Part shown: in pieces, positions 46,862 to 56,649 of the stretch
How the letters are laid out: each line of letters starts with the position of its first letter
How positions within the stretch are numbered: position 1 is the first letter of the stretch
Source: Amylibacter sp.
GTDB taxonomy: Bacteria > Pseudomonadota > Alphaproteobacteria > Rhodobacterales > Rhodobacteraceae
NCBI GenBank assembly: GCA_021775355.1
Contig: JAJFHZ010000034.1
Coordinates: forward strand, 186,001 to 250,000
Length of the DNA: 64,000 bases
Reading direction: 5' to 3'
Translations under genes and position numbers: made by a program
Notes under the pieces: model-generated
Seen by the model: only the letters and a program-made list of their open reading frames with translations
Database searches by the model: none
Told to the model about the DNA's origin: nothing

Positions 46862-47674
46862 ATGCCTGTAGGCGTATTTGACAGTGGATTGGGTGGTTTG
46901 ACAGTTTACCGTGCCATTCAAAAGCATATGCCGCATCTGACACTATCGTATTTTGGTGACAATGCGAACGCACCTTACGGTGTGCGCGATGCCGATGATA
47001 TTTACCATCTGACCTGTAAAGGTGTGGAACGGTTGTGGGACGAAGGTTGTGATTTGGTGATTTTGGCCTGCAACACGGCCACGGCGGTGGCGTGCCGCCG
47101 TATGCAGGAAAACTGGGTACCTGCCAACAAACGTGTATTAGGTGTTTTTGTCCCGTTGATAGAGGCGGTAACAGAACGCGATTGGGGTGATACATCACCG
47201 CCACGAGAGGTAGAGGTGAAGCAGATCGCTTTGTTTGCAACTCCTGCAACTGTTGCCAGCCGTGCATTTCAACGCGAATTGGCGTTTCGGGCCATTGGTG
47301 TGGATGTAGAGGCACAACCCTGTGCAGGCTTGGTCGATGCGTTGGAAGACAATGATCTGGAACTGGCCGAAGCCATGGTTCGCAGTCATGTCGGTGCTTT
47401 GTTGCGCCGCATGCCGAACCCACAATCTGCTGTACTGGGCTGCACGCATTATCCGATTTTAGAGCATATTTTTCAGATCGCTTTGGGGGATGATGTGAAA
47501 GTGTTCAGTCAGGCCAATCTGGTTGCAGCGTCATTGGAAGATTACCTGAAACGTCATCCTGATATGCTTGGCACAGATGGGCCAGGGCGCTTGCTGACCA
47601 CGGGAAATCCGCAGGATGTCAGTGATGCCGCGACGCGATTTTTAGCCAAACCGCTGCATTTTGAAGCAGCCTGA
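46862..47674 (+). CDS. murI: Glutamate racemase
   Basis: Interconverts L- and D-glutamate for peptidoglycan synthesis. The two catalytic cysteines are Cys70 (LACNTAT) and Cys194 (LGCTHYP), and the N-terminal [11 protein letters not shown] supplies Asp7 and Ser8. At 270 residues it is full length, cytoplasmic. It stands alone after the rpsI terminator and precedes argC by about 55 bases. Confidence 0.96.
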   Translation: MPVGVFDSGLGGLTVYRAIQKHMPHLTLSYFGDNANAPYGVRDADDIYHLTCKGVERLWDEGCDLVILACNTATAVACRRMQENWVPANKRVLGVFVPLIEAVTERDWGDTSPPREVEVKQIALFATPATVASRAFQRELAFRAIGVDVEAQPCAGLVDALEDNDLELAEAMVRSHVGALLRRMPNPQSAVLGCTHYPILEHIFQIALGDDVKVFSQANLVAASLEDYLKRHPDMLGTDGPGRLLTTGNPQDVSDAATRFLAKPLHFEAA

Positions 47675-47728
47675 TTGTAAACCCTGCAATTATCGCTTAA
47701 ATCCAAGTTGATACAAAGGAATACGCTT

Positions 47729-48763
47729 ATGTCCGCACCAACAAATATCGCAATATTAGGGGCCTCCGGTTATACGGGGGCTGAATTGGTGCGTCTGATT
47801 GCAACCCATCCGATGATGCGTATTGTGGGACTAACAGCAGAGCGAAAAGCGGGATTGCCTATGGCTGAAGTGTTTCCGCATTTACGGCATTTGGACTTGC
47901 CTACATTGGTTAAGATCGACGCTGTGGATTTTGCGGATGTTGATTTATGTTTTTGTGCGCTTCCACATGCGACCAGCCAAAAAGTGATAGCAGCACTGCC
48001 CAAAACCCTGAAGATCGTTGATCTGTCGGCTGATTTCAGGCTGCGCGATCCGGATGAATACGCCAAGTGGTATGGTGGCAAACATGATGCGTTGGATTGT
48101 CAGGCGGAAGCAGTTTATGGGTTAACCGAATTTTACCGTGACGATATCAAAAATGCGCGCCTTGTAGCTGGCACCGGATGTAATGCGGCGACAGGCCAAT
48201 ATACACTGACCCCTTTGATAAAGGCGGGGGTCATTGATCTGGATGATATCATCATTGACCTGAAAACTGGCGTTAGCGGGGCAGGGCGCGCGTTAAAAGA
48301 AAACCTGTTACACGCGGAACTGTCCGAAGGGGCGCACCCTTATGCCATTGGTGGTACGCATCGGCATTTGGCGGAATTTGATCAGGAATTCAGTTTGATC
48401 GCGGGCCGGCCAGTAAAGGTGCAATTTACACCCACCCTGATCCCCGCCAATCGCGGGATCATTGCGAATGTTTATGTGAAGGGCGATGCGCAAACGATTT
48501 ACGATACACTTGCAACCGCTTACGCGGATGAACCGTTCATCGAAATGCTGCCCTTTGGGCAGGCCCCAAGTACGCGGCACATTCGCGGCTCGAACTTTTG
48601 CCATATCGGTGTGGCCGCAGATCGTATAGAAGGGCGTGCCGTTGTGATTGCAGCGCTTGATAACTTAACCAAAGGCTCTTCAGGTCAGGCAATTCAAAAT
48701 GCCAACCTGATGTTGGGCCTACCAGAAGGGATGGGGTTGGAAATGGCCCCTGTATTTCCATAA
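47729..48763 (+). CDS. argC: N-acetyl-gamma-glutamyl-phosphate reductase
   Basis: Third step of arginine biosynthesis. The 344-residue protein has the NADP-binding start [15 protein letters not shown] and catalytic Cys151 in [12 protein letters not shown]. The ATG at 47729 has AAGGA upstream; an earlier in-frame start lacks one. Its stop overlaps the ccmE ATG by one base (TAATG), so ccmE is translationally coupled to an amino-acid gene. Confidence 0.97.
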   Translation: MSAPTNIAILGASGYTGAELVRLIATHPMMRIVGLTAERKAGLPMAEVFPHLRHLDLPTLVKIDAVDFADVDLCFCALPHATSQKVIAALPKTLKIVDLSADFRLRDPDEYAKWYGGKHDALDCQAEAVYGLTEFYRDDIKNARLVAGTGCNAATGQYTLTPLIKAGVIDLDDIIIDLKTGVSGAGRALKENLLHAELSEGAHPYAIGGTHRHLAEFDQEFSLIAGRPVKVQFTPTLIPANRGIIANVYVKGDAQTIYDTLATAYADEPFIEMLPFGQAPSTRHIRGSNFCHIGVAADRIEGRAVVIAALDNLTKGSSGQAIQNANLMLGLPEGMGLEMAPVFP

Positions 48764-49206
48764 TGGCTGTTGGACTAAAGAAAAAACGCCGTATTCAATT
48801 GATTGTGATCGGTTTTATCCTGATGGCGGTCGCAACTGCTTTAATTGGGTATGGTGCCAAAGACGGGATCGAATTCTTCCGCAGCCCCAGCCAAGTTACT
48901 GAAAATACACCACCCCCGACAGAGGTTTTTCGGATCGGTGGATTGGTTGAAGAAGGCAGTATAGTCAAAGACGGCACAACCGCGCGTTTTGTGGTTACAG
49001 ATGGCGGTGCATCTGTTCCGGTTGTTTTCACGGGTATTTTACCCGATCTGTTCAGCGAAGGTACCGGCATGATCGGTACAGGCAAACTGGTCAATGGCAC
49101 TTTTGAGGCGCGTGAAATTCTGGCAAAACATGACGAAAATTACATGCCCAAAGAGGTCGCAGATGCGTTGAAAGAACAAGGTGTTTACCAACCGTCCGCC
49201 GACTAA
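48763..49206 (+). CDS. ccmE: Cytochrome c maturation heme chaperone
   Basis: CcmE carries heme covalently bound to a histidine on its way to apocytochromes c in the periplasm. The 147-residue protein has a basic N-terminus, one membrane anchor (about 11-30) and the heme-attachment motif with His123 and Tyr127 (LAKHDENYMP). It is coupled to argC and is followed, 57 bases later, by the endolysin gene that separates it from ccmF. Confidence 0.96.
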   Translation: MAVGLKKKRRIQLIVIGFILMAVATALIGYGAKDGIEFFRSPSQVTENTPPPTEVFRIGGLVEEGSIVKDGTTARFVVTDGGASVPVVFTGILPDLFSEGTGMIGTGKLVNGTFEAREILAKHDENYMPKEVADALKEQGVYQPSAD

Positions 49207-49263
49207 ACCCATTATCAATATTTCTATTCAAGGCTGGTACTCGTCTTCAAAACGAGGTGCCAC

Positions 49264-49875
49264 ATGCAAAGTATCGATGAAATAGCCACTGAAATTATTC
49301 GCCGTGAAGGTGGGTTTGTGAATGATGCGGATGATCCGGGTGGGGCCACGAAATTTGGTGTGACCATCCATACCATGCGCCGTCTGGGGTTGGATTTAAC
49401 CGAGGACGGTAAAGTCACTGTTGCGGATGTCAAAGCCCTGACGATAAATCAAGCACTTGATATATTTAAGAAACATTACTTCTACCGTCCAAAAATAGAT
49501 CAATTGCCGCAGCCGTTGCAGGCCAGTGTTTTTGATATGCAGGTCAATTCGGGCGGCAATGCTATCAAGGTTCTGCAAAGGCTTTTGATCAAGTTTGGTG
49601 AAGATGTCATTGCAGACGGTGTATTGGGCCCACAATCTGTACGTGCAGCACATAATGTCTGGGTAAAAGCCCCTGATCATCTGGTGGATGCTTACGGGAT
49701 CGAGCGGCGCAATTATTATTATCGTTTAGCAGATAATCGCCCCGCATCACGCAAATATGCCCGCAAGCGTGATGGTGGCAAAGGCGGATGGATTGTGCGT
49801 GCTGAAGAATTTATCGCCAAGCGGTTTCATCTGACTGCAGCGCAACACATGGAAAGGACGGGTAAATGGGTTTAA
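49264..49875 (+). CDS. Holin-associated N-acetylmuramidase (GH108), GTA-type endolysin
   Basis: A 203-residue muramidase that cleaves peptidoglycan. The N-terminal glycosyl hydrolase 108 domain has catalytic Glu15 in REGGFVNDADDPGG. The C-terminal peptidoglycan-binding-3-like half starts near residue 95 (QVNSGG…VLQRLL…GVLGPQSV). No signal peptide is visible, so it depends on the holin to cross the membrane. It overlaps the holin gene by 10 bases and lies between ccmE and ccmF. In Rhodobacter capsulatus a homologous pair outside the main cluster releases gene transfer agent particles. Confidence 0.9.
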   Translation: MQSIDEIATEIIRREGGFVNDADDPGGATKFGVTIHTMRRLGLDLTEDGKVTVADVKALTINQALDIFKKHYFYRPKIDQLPQPLQASVFDMQVNSGGNAIKVLQRLLIKFGEDVIADGVLGPQSVRAAHNVWVKAPDHLVDAYGIERRNYYYRLADNRPASRKYARKRDGGKGGWIVRAEEFIAKRFHLTAAQHMERTGKWV

Positions 49876-50363
49876 TTGGAAAGATTCTGGGCATTGGTTC
49901 ATCTGCCGATGGAATCGGTAGTACGGTTGAACGCGTGGCAGAAATTTTTGTGGCCAATCGCACCAAGTCGGACGCAAATTATTACCGGCGCGGGAAAGCA
50001 TCTTTGGATCAGTTGGCCGCAGAATTCAAACGCGCCCCAACGGGGTATTTTGACAGGTTCGTATCCGGATTGAACCGTTTGCCGCGCCCAACACTGGCGT
50101 TGGGAACCGTTGGTTTGTTTACCTATGCGATGGCTGACCCTATCGGGTTTTCTACCCGTATGCAGGGGCTGGATACTGTACCTGATCAACTGTGGTGGCT
50201 TTTGGGGGCAATTGTATCGTTTTATTTCGGGGCGCGCGAATTGCATTATAAGCGTGCGGAAAAAAAGGCCAACTTTATGCAAACCCAGCCTTTGGGGCTG
50301 ACATCGCAACCACAAAACACAGATAATGCGGCTTTATCGGAATGGCAAAACCTGTCTAGATAG
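49866..50363 (+). CDS. GTA-type holin family protein
   Basis: A 165-residue protein with two to three membrane segments (about 75-95 and 108-123), a soluble helical N-terminus starting MGLIGKILGIG, and a charged C-terminus. This layout fits the holins paired with GH108 muramidases in Rhodobacterales. Such holins form pores that let the endolysin reach the wall. Its start lies inside the endolysin gene, showing coupled expression; ccmF begins 75 bases after its stop. Confidence 0.85.
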   Translation: MGLIGKILGIGSSADGIGSTVERVAEIFVANRTKSDANYYRRGKASLDQLAAEFKRAPTGYFDRFVSGLNRLPRPTLALGTVGLFTYAMADPIGFSTRMQGLDTVPDQLWWLLGAIVSFYFGARELHYKRAEKKANFMQTQPLGLTSQPQNTDNAALSEWQNLSR

Positions 50364-50438
50364 CCCCATAGCGCGGCAGTCTGTCCGATAATGTAAATTT
50401 GAATTGTCGCTACCGCTGGGCCGTCTATAGTCGCGCGT

Positions 50439-52415
50439 ATGACAGCAGAACTTGGACATTTCGCAACGCTTCTGGCGTTCTTCGTAGCCCTTCTTCAGGC
50501 GGTCGTGCCGCTGGTAGGGGCAGGGCGTAATCAAGCCGGTTGGATGGCGGCTGCTATTCCTATGGCAATTTCGCAATTCATACTTGTAGGTTTTGCCTTT
50601 GCCATGCTCACGGTTGCTTTTGTCACTTCGGATTTTTCCGTGCGTTTGGTAGCGGCTAACTCGCATTCATTAAAGCCGATGCTGTACAAAGTTTCCGGTG
50701 TTTGGGGTAATCACGAAGGATCAATGCTGTTGTGGATTCTGATCCTCAGCTTTTACGGTGCGCTTGTGGCATGGTTCGGACAAAACCTGCCTGACCGCCT
50801 GAAAGCCCGTGTTTTATCGGTGCAAGCGATGATCGCGGTTGCGTTCCTTGCCTTCATGATTTTCACATCGAACCCGTTCGAACGCATGGAATTCCCACCC
50901 GTTGATGGCAATGATCTGAATCCGTTGTTGCAGGATCCGGGCTTGGCGTTCCATCCGCCGTTTTTATACTTGGGCTATGTTGGTCTTTCCATGAGCTTCA
51001 GTTTCGCCATTGCCGCCCTGATCGAAGGCCGCGTTGATGCCGCGTGGGCCAGATGGGTGCGTCCTTGGACATTGCTGGCATGGATCAACCTGACCATCGG
51101 TATCGCATTAGGCTCTTGGTGGGCCTATTATGAACTTGGGTGGGGTGGTTGGTGGTTTTGGGATCCGGTTGAAAATGCCAGCTTTATGCCGTGGCTGGTG
51201 GCTGCGGCCCTGTTGCATTCCTCTATCGTTGTGGAAAAACGCGATACGCTGAAAAGCTGGACAATACTGCTGGCTATCCTTGCATTTTCATTCTCTTTGA
51301 TCGGCACATTCATTGTGCGTTCTGGCGTCATCACATCCGTTCATGCATTCGCCAACGACCCTGAACGCGGCGTCTTCATCCTTGCAATCCTGACCGTTGC
51401 TATTGGTGGTGCGCTTTCGCTTTTCGCATTCCGCGCCCGCGCTTTACGCACAACATCTGCCTTTAGCGTGGTCAGCCGCGAATCCGGGTTGGTATTAAAT
51501 AACCTGCTGTTGATCGTGGCTGCTGCGGTGGTGTTTTGTGGTACCATATGGCCGCTGATTGCTGAAATAACCACTGGCCGTAAACTGTCCATTGGTGCAC
51601 CGTTCTTTGATATGGTGTTCACACCGTTTATGGTTGCTCTTGCGATGGTCCTGCCCATTGGGGCTATTTTGCCGTGGAAACGTGCCAATTTGCGCCGCGC
51701 GATGCAACCGCTTTGGGGGGTATTGGCCTTGTCAGTTGCCTTGGGTGCTTTGGTTTGGATGATGCAAACGGGTGGCCGCATGTTGGCCCCGGTCGGTATT
51801 GCACTGGCGACTTGGTTGATCTTGGGCGCATTTGCAGAACTTGGCAGTCGCGCAAAATTGGGCAAGGTAAATATCTCAGAAACCTTGCGTCGCTTGCGCA
51901 ACTTACCACGTTCTGACTGGGGGAAATCAGTGGCACATGCGGGGTTGGGCCTGACAATATTCGGCATTGCGTCCATTACCGCCTGGGAAGTTGAAGACAT
52001 TCGTGTCGCCAATTTCGGTGATCGGTTTTCGGTCGGTGAGTATGAATTTGTATTCAATGGTGTTACCCAGTCAAACGGTAAAAATTACAGCGTTGATAGG
52101 GGTCATTTTACCGCATTCAAAGATGGTATTGCAGTGGCTGAATTACGCCCTGAAAAACGGTTTTACCCCGTGCAGAACATGCCCACAACAGAGGCTGCAA
52201 TCGATCAAAGCCTGACGCGGGATTTATACCTTGCCTTGGGGGACAAGCAAGATGATGGCGGTTACGCTGTACGCACTTACATCAAACCCTTTGCCAACTG
52301 GCTATGGATCGGTGCCATTGTTATGGCTCTGGGTGGGGTACTTAGTTTGACGGACCGCCGCTACCGTGTTGCCGCGACTGCGCGAAAAAATCCAGATGCA
52401 GTCCCGGCGGAGTAA
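50439..52415 (+). CDS. ccmF: Cytochrome c heme lyase subunit CcmF
   Basis: The membrane protein that attaches heme to apocytochrome c with CcmH and CcmI. The 658 residues hold about 15 membrane helices, the WGNHEGSM heme-site segment (89-96) and the tryptophan-rich WWD motif GWGGWWFWDP (234-243). The C-terminal soluble region ends near the ccmH start. It follows the holin by 75 bases. Confidence 0.97.
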   Translation: MTAELGHFATLLAFFVALLQAVVPLVGAGRNQAGWMAAAIPMAISQFILVGFAFAMLTVAFVTSDFSVRLVAANSHSLKPMLYKVSGVWGNHEGSMLLWILILSFYGALVAWFGQNLPDRLKARVLSVQAMIAVAFLAFMIFTSNPFERMEFPPVDGNDLNPLLQDPGLAFHPPFLYLGYVGLSMSFSFAIAALIEGRVDAAWARWVRPWTLLAWINLTIGIALGSWWAYYELGWGGWWFWDPVENASFMPWLVAAALLHSSIVVEKRDTLKSWTILLAILAFSFSLIGTFIVRSGVITSVHAFANDPERGVFILAILTVAIGGALSLFAFRARALRTTSAFSVVSRESGLVLNNLLLIVAAAVVFCGTIWPLIAEITTGRKLSIGAPFFDMVFTPFMVALAMVLPIGAILPWKRANLRRAMQPLWGVLALSVALGALVWMMQTGGRMLAPVGIALATWLILGAFAELGSRAKLGKVNISETLRRLRNLPRSDWGKSVAHAGLGLTIFGIASITAWEVEDIRVANFGDRFSVGEYEFVFNGVTQSNGKNYSVDRGHFTAFKDGIAVAELRPEKRFYPVQNMPTTEAAIDQSLTRDLYLALGDKQDDGGYAVRTYIKPFANWLWIGAIVMALGGVLSLTDRRYRVAATARKNPDAVPAE

Positions 52416-52419
52416 GGCG

Positions 52420-52863
52420 ATGATACGATTCTTATTGATATTTATTGTCCTTGCGACCCCAGTATGGGCGGTGGAACCCGATGAAATATTGGCTGACCCC
52501 GTTATGGAGGCACGCGCCCGTGTTATTTCCAAGGGCCTGCGCTGCCTTGTGTGTCGCAACGAAAATATCGACAGCTCAAACGCCGGCATCGCCAAAGATT
52601 TGCGCGTATTGGTGCGCGAACGGCTTGTAACGGGTGACACAAATGATCAGGTCGTGGCGCATATCGTGGATCGTTACGGTGAGTATGTTTTACTAAAACC
52701 GCAATTTCGTCTGGGCAATTTTATTCCTTGGCTTATTGGCCCAATCCTATTGTTATTGGGACTTTTCTTGGCGGTGAAGTTTATAACAAGACCACGCGCG
52801 GAACCTGTGACGGCCCTAAGCAAAGACGAAGAAAAGCGTCTTCGCGATCTTTTGGGCGAGTGA
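52420..52863 (+). CDS. ccmH: Cytochrome c maturation protein CcmH
   Basis: A 147-residue thiol-disulfide protein that keeps the apocytochrome CXXCH reduced for heme attachment. It has a signal peptide (about 1-18), the redox pair in LRCLVCRNENID, and a C-terminal membrane span followed by a short tail. The ATG at 52420 has AAGG just upstream; the frame is open further but the family N-terminus begins here. It starts five bases after the ccmF stop. Confidence 0.95.
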   Translation: MIRFLLIFIVLATPVWAVEPDEILADPVMEARARVISKGLRCLVCRNENIDSSNAGIAKDLRVLVRERLVTGDTNDQVVAHIVDRYGEYVLLKPQFRLGNFIPWLIGPILLLLGLFLAVKFITRPRAEPVTALSKDEEKRLRDLLGE

Positions 52864-52893
52864 CGCCACGAAAATATAGGCAAGTGCCATAAT

Positions 52894-53688
52894 ATGGCCC
52901 ATCATAACACCATGACCTATGAAACCACCCTTTATGATCTGTCCGCAGATATAGCCACTATTACAATTAACCGTGCGGACGTTCGCAATGGGCTAAATAC
53001 ATTATGCCGAACGGAACTGTTGGCAGCAATCAAGCGGGCTGAAAACGAGGCCCGCGTGATTGTGTTGACAGGGGCAGGTAAAGGTTTTTGTTCGGGGCAG
53101 GACCTTTCCGATATTGATGATATTAATACCGTTGATTTAGAAACTGCTTTACGGCAGGAATATGAGCCACTGTTGAAAGCCGTATATGATTGTAAGCTGC
53201 CAACCATTGCCGCCGTGAACGGGGCGGCGGCCGGCGCCGGCGCCAATCTTGCATTGGCGTGTGATGTTGTGATTGCTACGGCATCAGCGGTTTTTTTACA
53301 AGCGTTTTCGCGTATCGGTCTGATCCCCGATGCGGGTGGCACCTATTGGTTGCCGCGCCAGATGGGTTTCCCGCGTGCGATGGGGGCTGCATTGTTTGCA
53401 GAACCTGTCACAGCTACACAGGCAGCTGAGTGGGGGATGATCTGGGAAGCGGTGGCGGATGAAGAATTTACCGCACATATCGCCAAACGCGCACACCACT
53501 TGGCGATGGGACCAACGGCATCATATGCGCTATTGAAACAAGCTATGCGGCAAAGTTTTGACAATACTGTTGATAAACAACTGGCCTTGGAGGCAAAACT
53601 GCAAGGCATTGCAGGTAAATCGGATGATTTTCGTGAAGGCGTGAATGCTTTTTTGGAAAAACGTGACCCCAAATATAAAGGCCGCTAA
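52894..53688 (+). CDS. PaaG-like crotonase (enoyl-CoA hydratase/isomerase family)
   Basis: A 264-residue crotonase. LTGAGKGFCSGQDLSDI is the oxyanion segment. FSRIGLIPDAGGTYWLPR carries the Asp typical of 2-(1,2-epoxy-1,2-dihydrophenyl)acetyl-CoA isomerase PaaG rather than the paired glutamates of hydratases. No other phenylacetate genes are present, so the PaaG substrate is not assured. The start at 52894 is uncertain; an ATG at 52912 is possible. It ends in a hairpin shared with gltA. Confidence 0.87.
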   Translation: MAHHNTMTYETTLYDLSADIATITINRADVRNGLNTLCRTELLAAIKRAENEARVIVLTGAGKGFCSGQDLSDIDDINTVDLETALRQEYEPLLKAVYDCKLPTIAAVNGAAAGAGANLALACDVVIATASAVFLQAFSRIGLIPDAGGTYWLPRQMGFPRAMGAALFAEPVTATQAAEWGMIWEAVADEEFTAHIAKRAHHLAMGPTASYALLKQAMRQSFDNTVDKQLALEAKLQGIAGKSDDFREGVNAFLEKRDPKYKGR

Positions 53689-53701
53689 ACAAAGCGGCCC
53701 T
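53678..53701. terminator. Terminator hairpin between paaG-like gene and gltA
   Basis: GGCCGC and GCGGCC form a 6-base perfect stem around an 8-base loop that contains the stop codon of the paaG-like gene. The T-rich flank is on the minus-strand side, so it best fits termination of gltA. Confidence 0.6.
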
Positions 53702-53727
53702 TGAATAATTCGCAGTATTTACACGGA

Positions 53728-55062
53728 TTAAGTGTCACCGTTGAATTTCAGATATTTCTCGGTTGCCAAGCGGCTTTCAACATCAGTGTATTCACGATCA
53801 ACGGCCCCTACATACAACTGGCGCGGACGACCGATTTTCAATTTTGGATCGGTAATCATTTCTTTCCACTGAGAAATCCAGCCAACGGTACGTGACAAGG
53901 CAAAAATCGGAGTAAACATTGAAGTGGGGAAGCCCATGGCCGACAGAATAATACCGGAATAGAAATCCACATTCGGATAAAGTTTTTTCTCGATGAAATA
54001 CGGATCTTCAAGTGCGATACGTTCCAGTTCTTTGGCAATCTTCAAGGTCTCGTTGTCTTCAACACCCAACAGGCTTAGCACCTCGTCGGCACTTTCTTTC
54101 ATCACTTTGGCGCGCGGGTCAAAGTTTTTATACACGCGGTGACCAAAGCCCATCAAACGGAACGGATCGTTCTTGTCTTTGGCGCGTGCGACATATTCAG
54201 GAATGCGATCAACCGTGCCGATTTCGTGCAGCATTTGCAAGGCAGCTTCATTGGCTCCACCATGTGCAGGGCCCCAAAGACAGGCGATACCGGCAGCAAT
54301 ACAGGCAAACGGGTTGGCCCCGGAAGAGCCAGCTAAACGTACTGTCGATGTCGACGCGTTTTGTTCGTGATCGGCGTGCAGGGTAAAGATACGATCCATG
54401 GCTTTTGCAAGCACAGGGTTCACTTCATATTCTTCGCTGGGTACGGCAAAACACATGCGCAAGAAGTTAGAGGCGTAATCCAGATTGTTGTCAGGGTAAA
54501 CAAACGGTTGGCCGATGGAATATTTGTAGGCATACGCCGCAATCGTCGGGATTTTTGCGATCATGCGGATTGAAGCAATTTCGCGTTGGTTTACATCTGT
54601 AATATCGGTGCTGTCGTGATAAAACGCAGATAGCGCGCCAACCACACCACACATAATGGCCATTGGGTGGGCATCGCGCCGGAAACCGCGGAACAGGTGT
54701 TGCATTTGGTCGTGCAACATCGTGTGGTTTGTGATGCGATCCTTGAATTCTTTCAGCTGTTCTTTGCTGGGCAAATCGCCGTATAGCAAAAGATAACAAA
54801 CCTCTAGATAATGTGATTTCTCGGCCAGCTGTTCAATCGAATAACCGCGGTATTGTAACTTGCCTTCGCCGCCATCGATAAACGTGATGGTCGAGTCGCA
54901 AGATGCGGTTGAAGTAAAGCCGGGATCATATGTGAATACTTTGCCTTGTGCATAAAGTTTTGTAATATCAAGGACATCAGGACCAGCGCTTGGTGAATAA
55001 ATTGGTAGTTCCAATTCCTGACCATCAAGATTTAATGTTGCGGTGCGTTTATCGTCTGTCAT
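53728..55062 (-). CDS. gltA: Citrate synthase
   Basis: Condenses oxaloacetate and acetyl-CoA, the TCA cycle entry. The 444-residue protein is the hexameric type, with an N-terminal beta region (1-60), [40 protein letters not shown] with a catalytic His, and [20 protein letters not shown] ribosome site precedes the ATG. It follows gltX by about 110 bases on the same strand and ends at a shared hairpin. Confidence 0.98.
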   Translation of the reverse strand: MTDDKRTATLNLDGQELELPIYSPSAGPDVLDITKLYAQGKVFTYDPGFTSTASCDSTITFIDGGEGKLQYRGYSIEQLAEKSHYLEVCYLLLYGDLPSKEQLKEFKDRITNHTMLHDQMQHLFRGFRRDAHPMAIMCGVVGALSAFYHDSTDITDVNQREIASIRMIAKIPTIAAYAYKYSIGQPFVYPDNNLDYASNFLRMCFAVPSEEYEVNPVLAKAMDRIFTLHADHEQNASTSTVRLAGSSGANPFACIAAGIACLWGPAHGGANEAALQMLHEIGTVDRIPEYVARAKDKNDPFRLMGFGHRVYKNFDPRAKVMKESADEVLSLLGVEDNETLKIAKELERIALEDPYFIEKKLYPNVDFYSGIILSAMGFPTSMFTPIFALSRTVGWISQWKEMITDPKLKIGRPRQLYVGAVDREYTDVESRLATEKYLKFNGDT

Positions 55063-55174
55063 AGCGTCCTCATTTTCGTTTCGGGGGAAGGCCCCATTTA
55101 TGTCTTTTTGGGCAATCTAATCACCCCGATATGGCGTCACTGCCATCGAAAGAGTATTCCAGAGAATTCTGGTA

Positions 55175-56572
55175 TTACATCTTTGCCGCCGCATCATTAA
55201 TCCGCGCAAGCGTTTCATCTTTTCCAATCGCCACCATCATGTCAAACGTAGACGGCGACTTGGTTGTGCCAGACAATACAACTTTCATAGGTTGTGCAAT
55301 CTTGCCAAGCCCGACACCTTCTGTTTCTGCAAAGTCGCGAAACAAGGTTTCCAGCTCTTCTTTTGTCCAAGTTGTAACGTTTGCTAACAGCGGGGTCAAT
55401 CGTTTCAGTATACCATTGGATACCGAAATCAAGTGTTTTGCTTCATTTTCGTCAGGCGCGAATGGTCGCGCCCCCAAAACGAAGCGGGATTTATCCAGTA
55501 AATCAGGTAGCTTTTTAGATCTTTCGCGTACAATCGGCAGCACTGCTTTCAGTTTCACAAGTTCGCCATCCGTTAGCGGCTCGCGGTCTTGTGACCCAAT
55601 GTAATCTTGCAAGCCTGCAATCAAAACGTCATCGGACACATTTTCGATATGATATTTGCTGACATTATCCAGCTTTTTGAAATCGAAACGGGACGGTGCT
55701 TTGTTGACGCCTTTCAAATCGAACCATTCAATTGCCTGTTCGGTTGTGAATAACTCATCATCACCATGGCTCCAGCCTAAGCGCGCCAGATAGTTGCGCA
55801 TGGCCTCGGCCAGATATCCCATTTCGCGGAATTCTTGTGCGCCTGTCGCGCCATGGCGTTTCGACAGTTTCTTGCCATCATCCCCGTATATTAGCGGGAT
55901 ATGGGCGAATGTTGGAATATCCCAACCCAAGGCATTATAAATCAGACTTTGCCGCCCTGCATTGATCAAATGTTCATCGCCGCGTATGATGGTATTCACA
56001 CCCATATCATGGTCATCGACAATCACCGCTAATGTATATGTCGGCGTTCCATCTGAACGTAACAGGATCATGTCGTCAAATTCGGCGTTCTTCCAGGTCA
56101 CTTTACCCTGAACCGCATCATCAATACTTAAAATTCCTTCACGGGGTGCTTTAAGTCGTATGACAAACGGGGCATCCGGTGTTGTTGCAGGGCCGGCATC
56201 ACGCCAAGGGCTTTGGAAACTGCTGTATTTGCCTTCGGGTGAGGCGCGGAATGCATCAATTTCTTCTTTGGTTGCATAACATTTATAGGCATGATTTGTG
56301 TTCAGCAAAATGTGGGCCACTTCGGCATGACGATCACGGCGCGCGAATTGGCTGTTTGCTTCACCATCCCAATCAAGGCCCAACCAGCGCATACTTTCAA
56401 AAATCGCTCGAGTCGCTTCATCGGTCGAGCGTTCGCGGTCCGTGTCTTCAATCCGTAACAAAAACTTGCCGCCATTGGCGCGCGCATAAAGCCAGTTGAA
56501 CAGGGCAGTACGGGCCCCGCCAATGTGCAGATAGCCTGTGGGGGATGGTGCGAAACGGGTGACAATGCCCAT
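55175..56572 (-). CDS. gltX: Glutamate--tRNA ligase
   Basis: Charges tRNA-Glu (and possibly tRNA-Gln). The 465-residue class I synthetase has the HIGH-type motif in RFAPSPTGYLHIGGART and the KMSKS-equivalent KLSKRHG. The C-terminal half is the helical anticodon-binding domain. An AGAGG ribosome site precedes the ATG. It diverges from comEC across about 77 bases. Confidence 0.97.
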   Translation of the reverse strand: MGIVTRFAPSPTGYLHIGGARTALFNWLYARANGGKFLLRIEDTDRERSTDEATRAIFESMRWLGLDWDGEANSQFARRDRHAEVAHILLNTNHAYKCYATKEEIDAFRASPEGKYSSFQSPWRDAGPATTPDAPFVIRLKAPREGILSIDDAVQGKVTWKNAEFDDMILLRSDGTPTYTLAVIVDDHDMGVNTIIRGDEHLINAGRQSLIYNALGWDIPTFAHIPLIYGDDGKKLSKRHGATGAQEFREMGYLAEAMRNYLARLGWSHGDDELFTTEQAIEWFDLKGVNKAPSRFDFKKLDNVSKYHIENVSDDVLIAGLQDYIGSQDREPLTDGELVKLKAVLPIVRERSKKLPDLLDKSRFVLGARPFAPDENEAKHLISVSNGILKRLTPLLANVTTWTKEELETLFRDFAETEGVGLGKIAQPMKVVLSGTTKSPSTFDMMVAIGKDETLARINDAAAKM

Positions 56573-56649
56573 GTGTTAACCTCTTGGAAACCATGATGAA
56601 GATAGTGTTGTCCCACGTTTAGGCAAATGATCGGGGAAGAGCAAGAGAG

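Noticed and set aside
52894..53688. Assigning a phenylacetate pathway
   Set aside because: Only one PaaG-like gene is present, with none of the paa oxygenase, ligase or ring-cleavage genes nearby.
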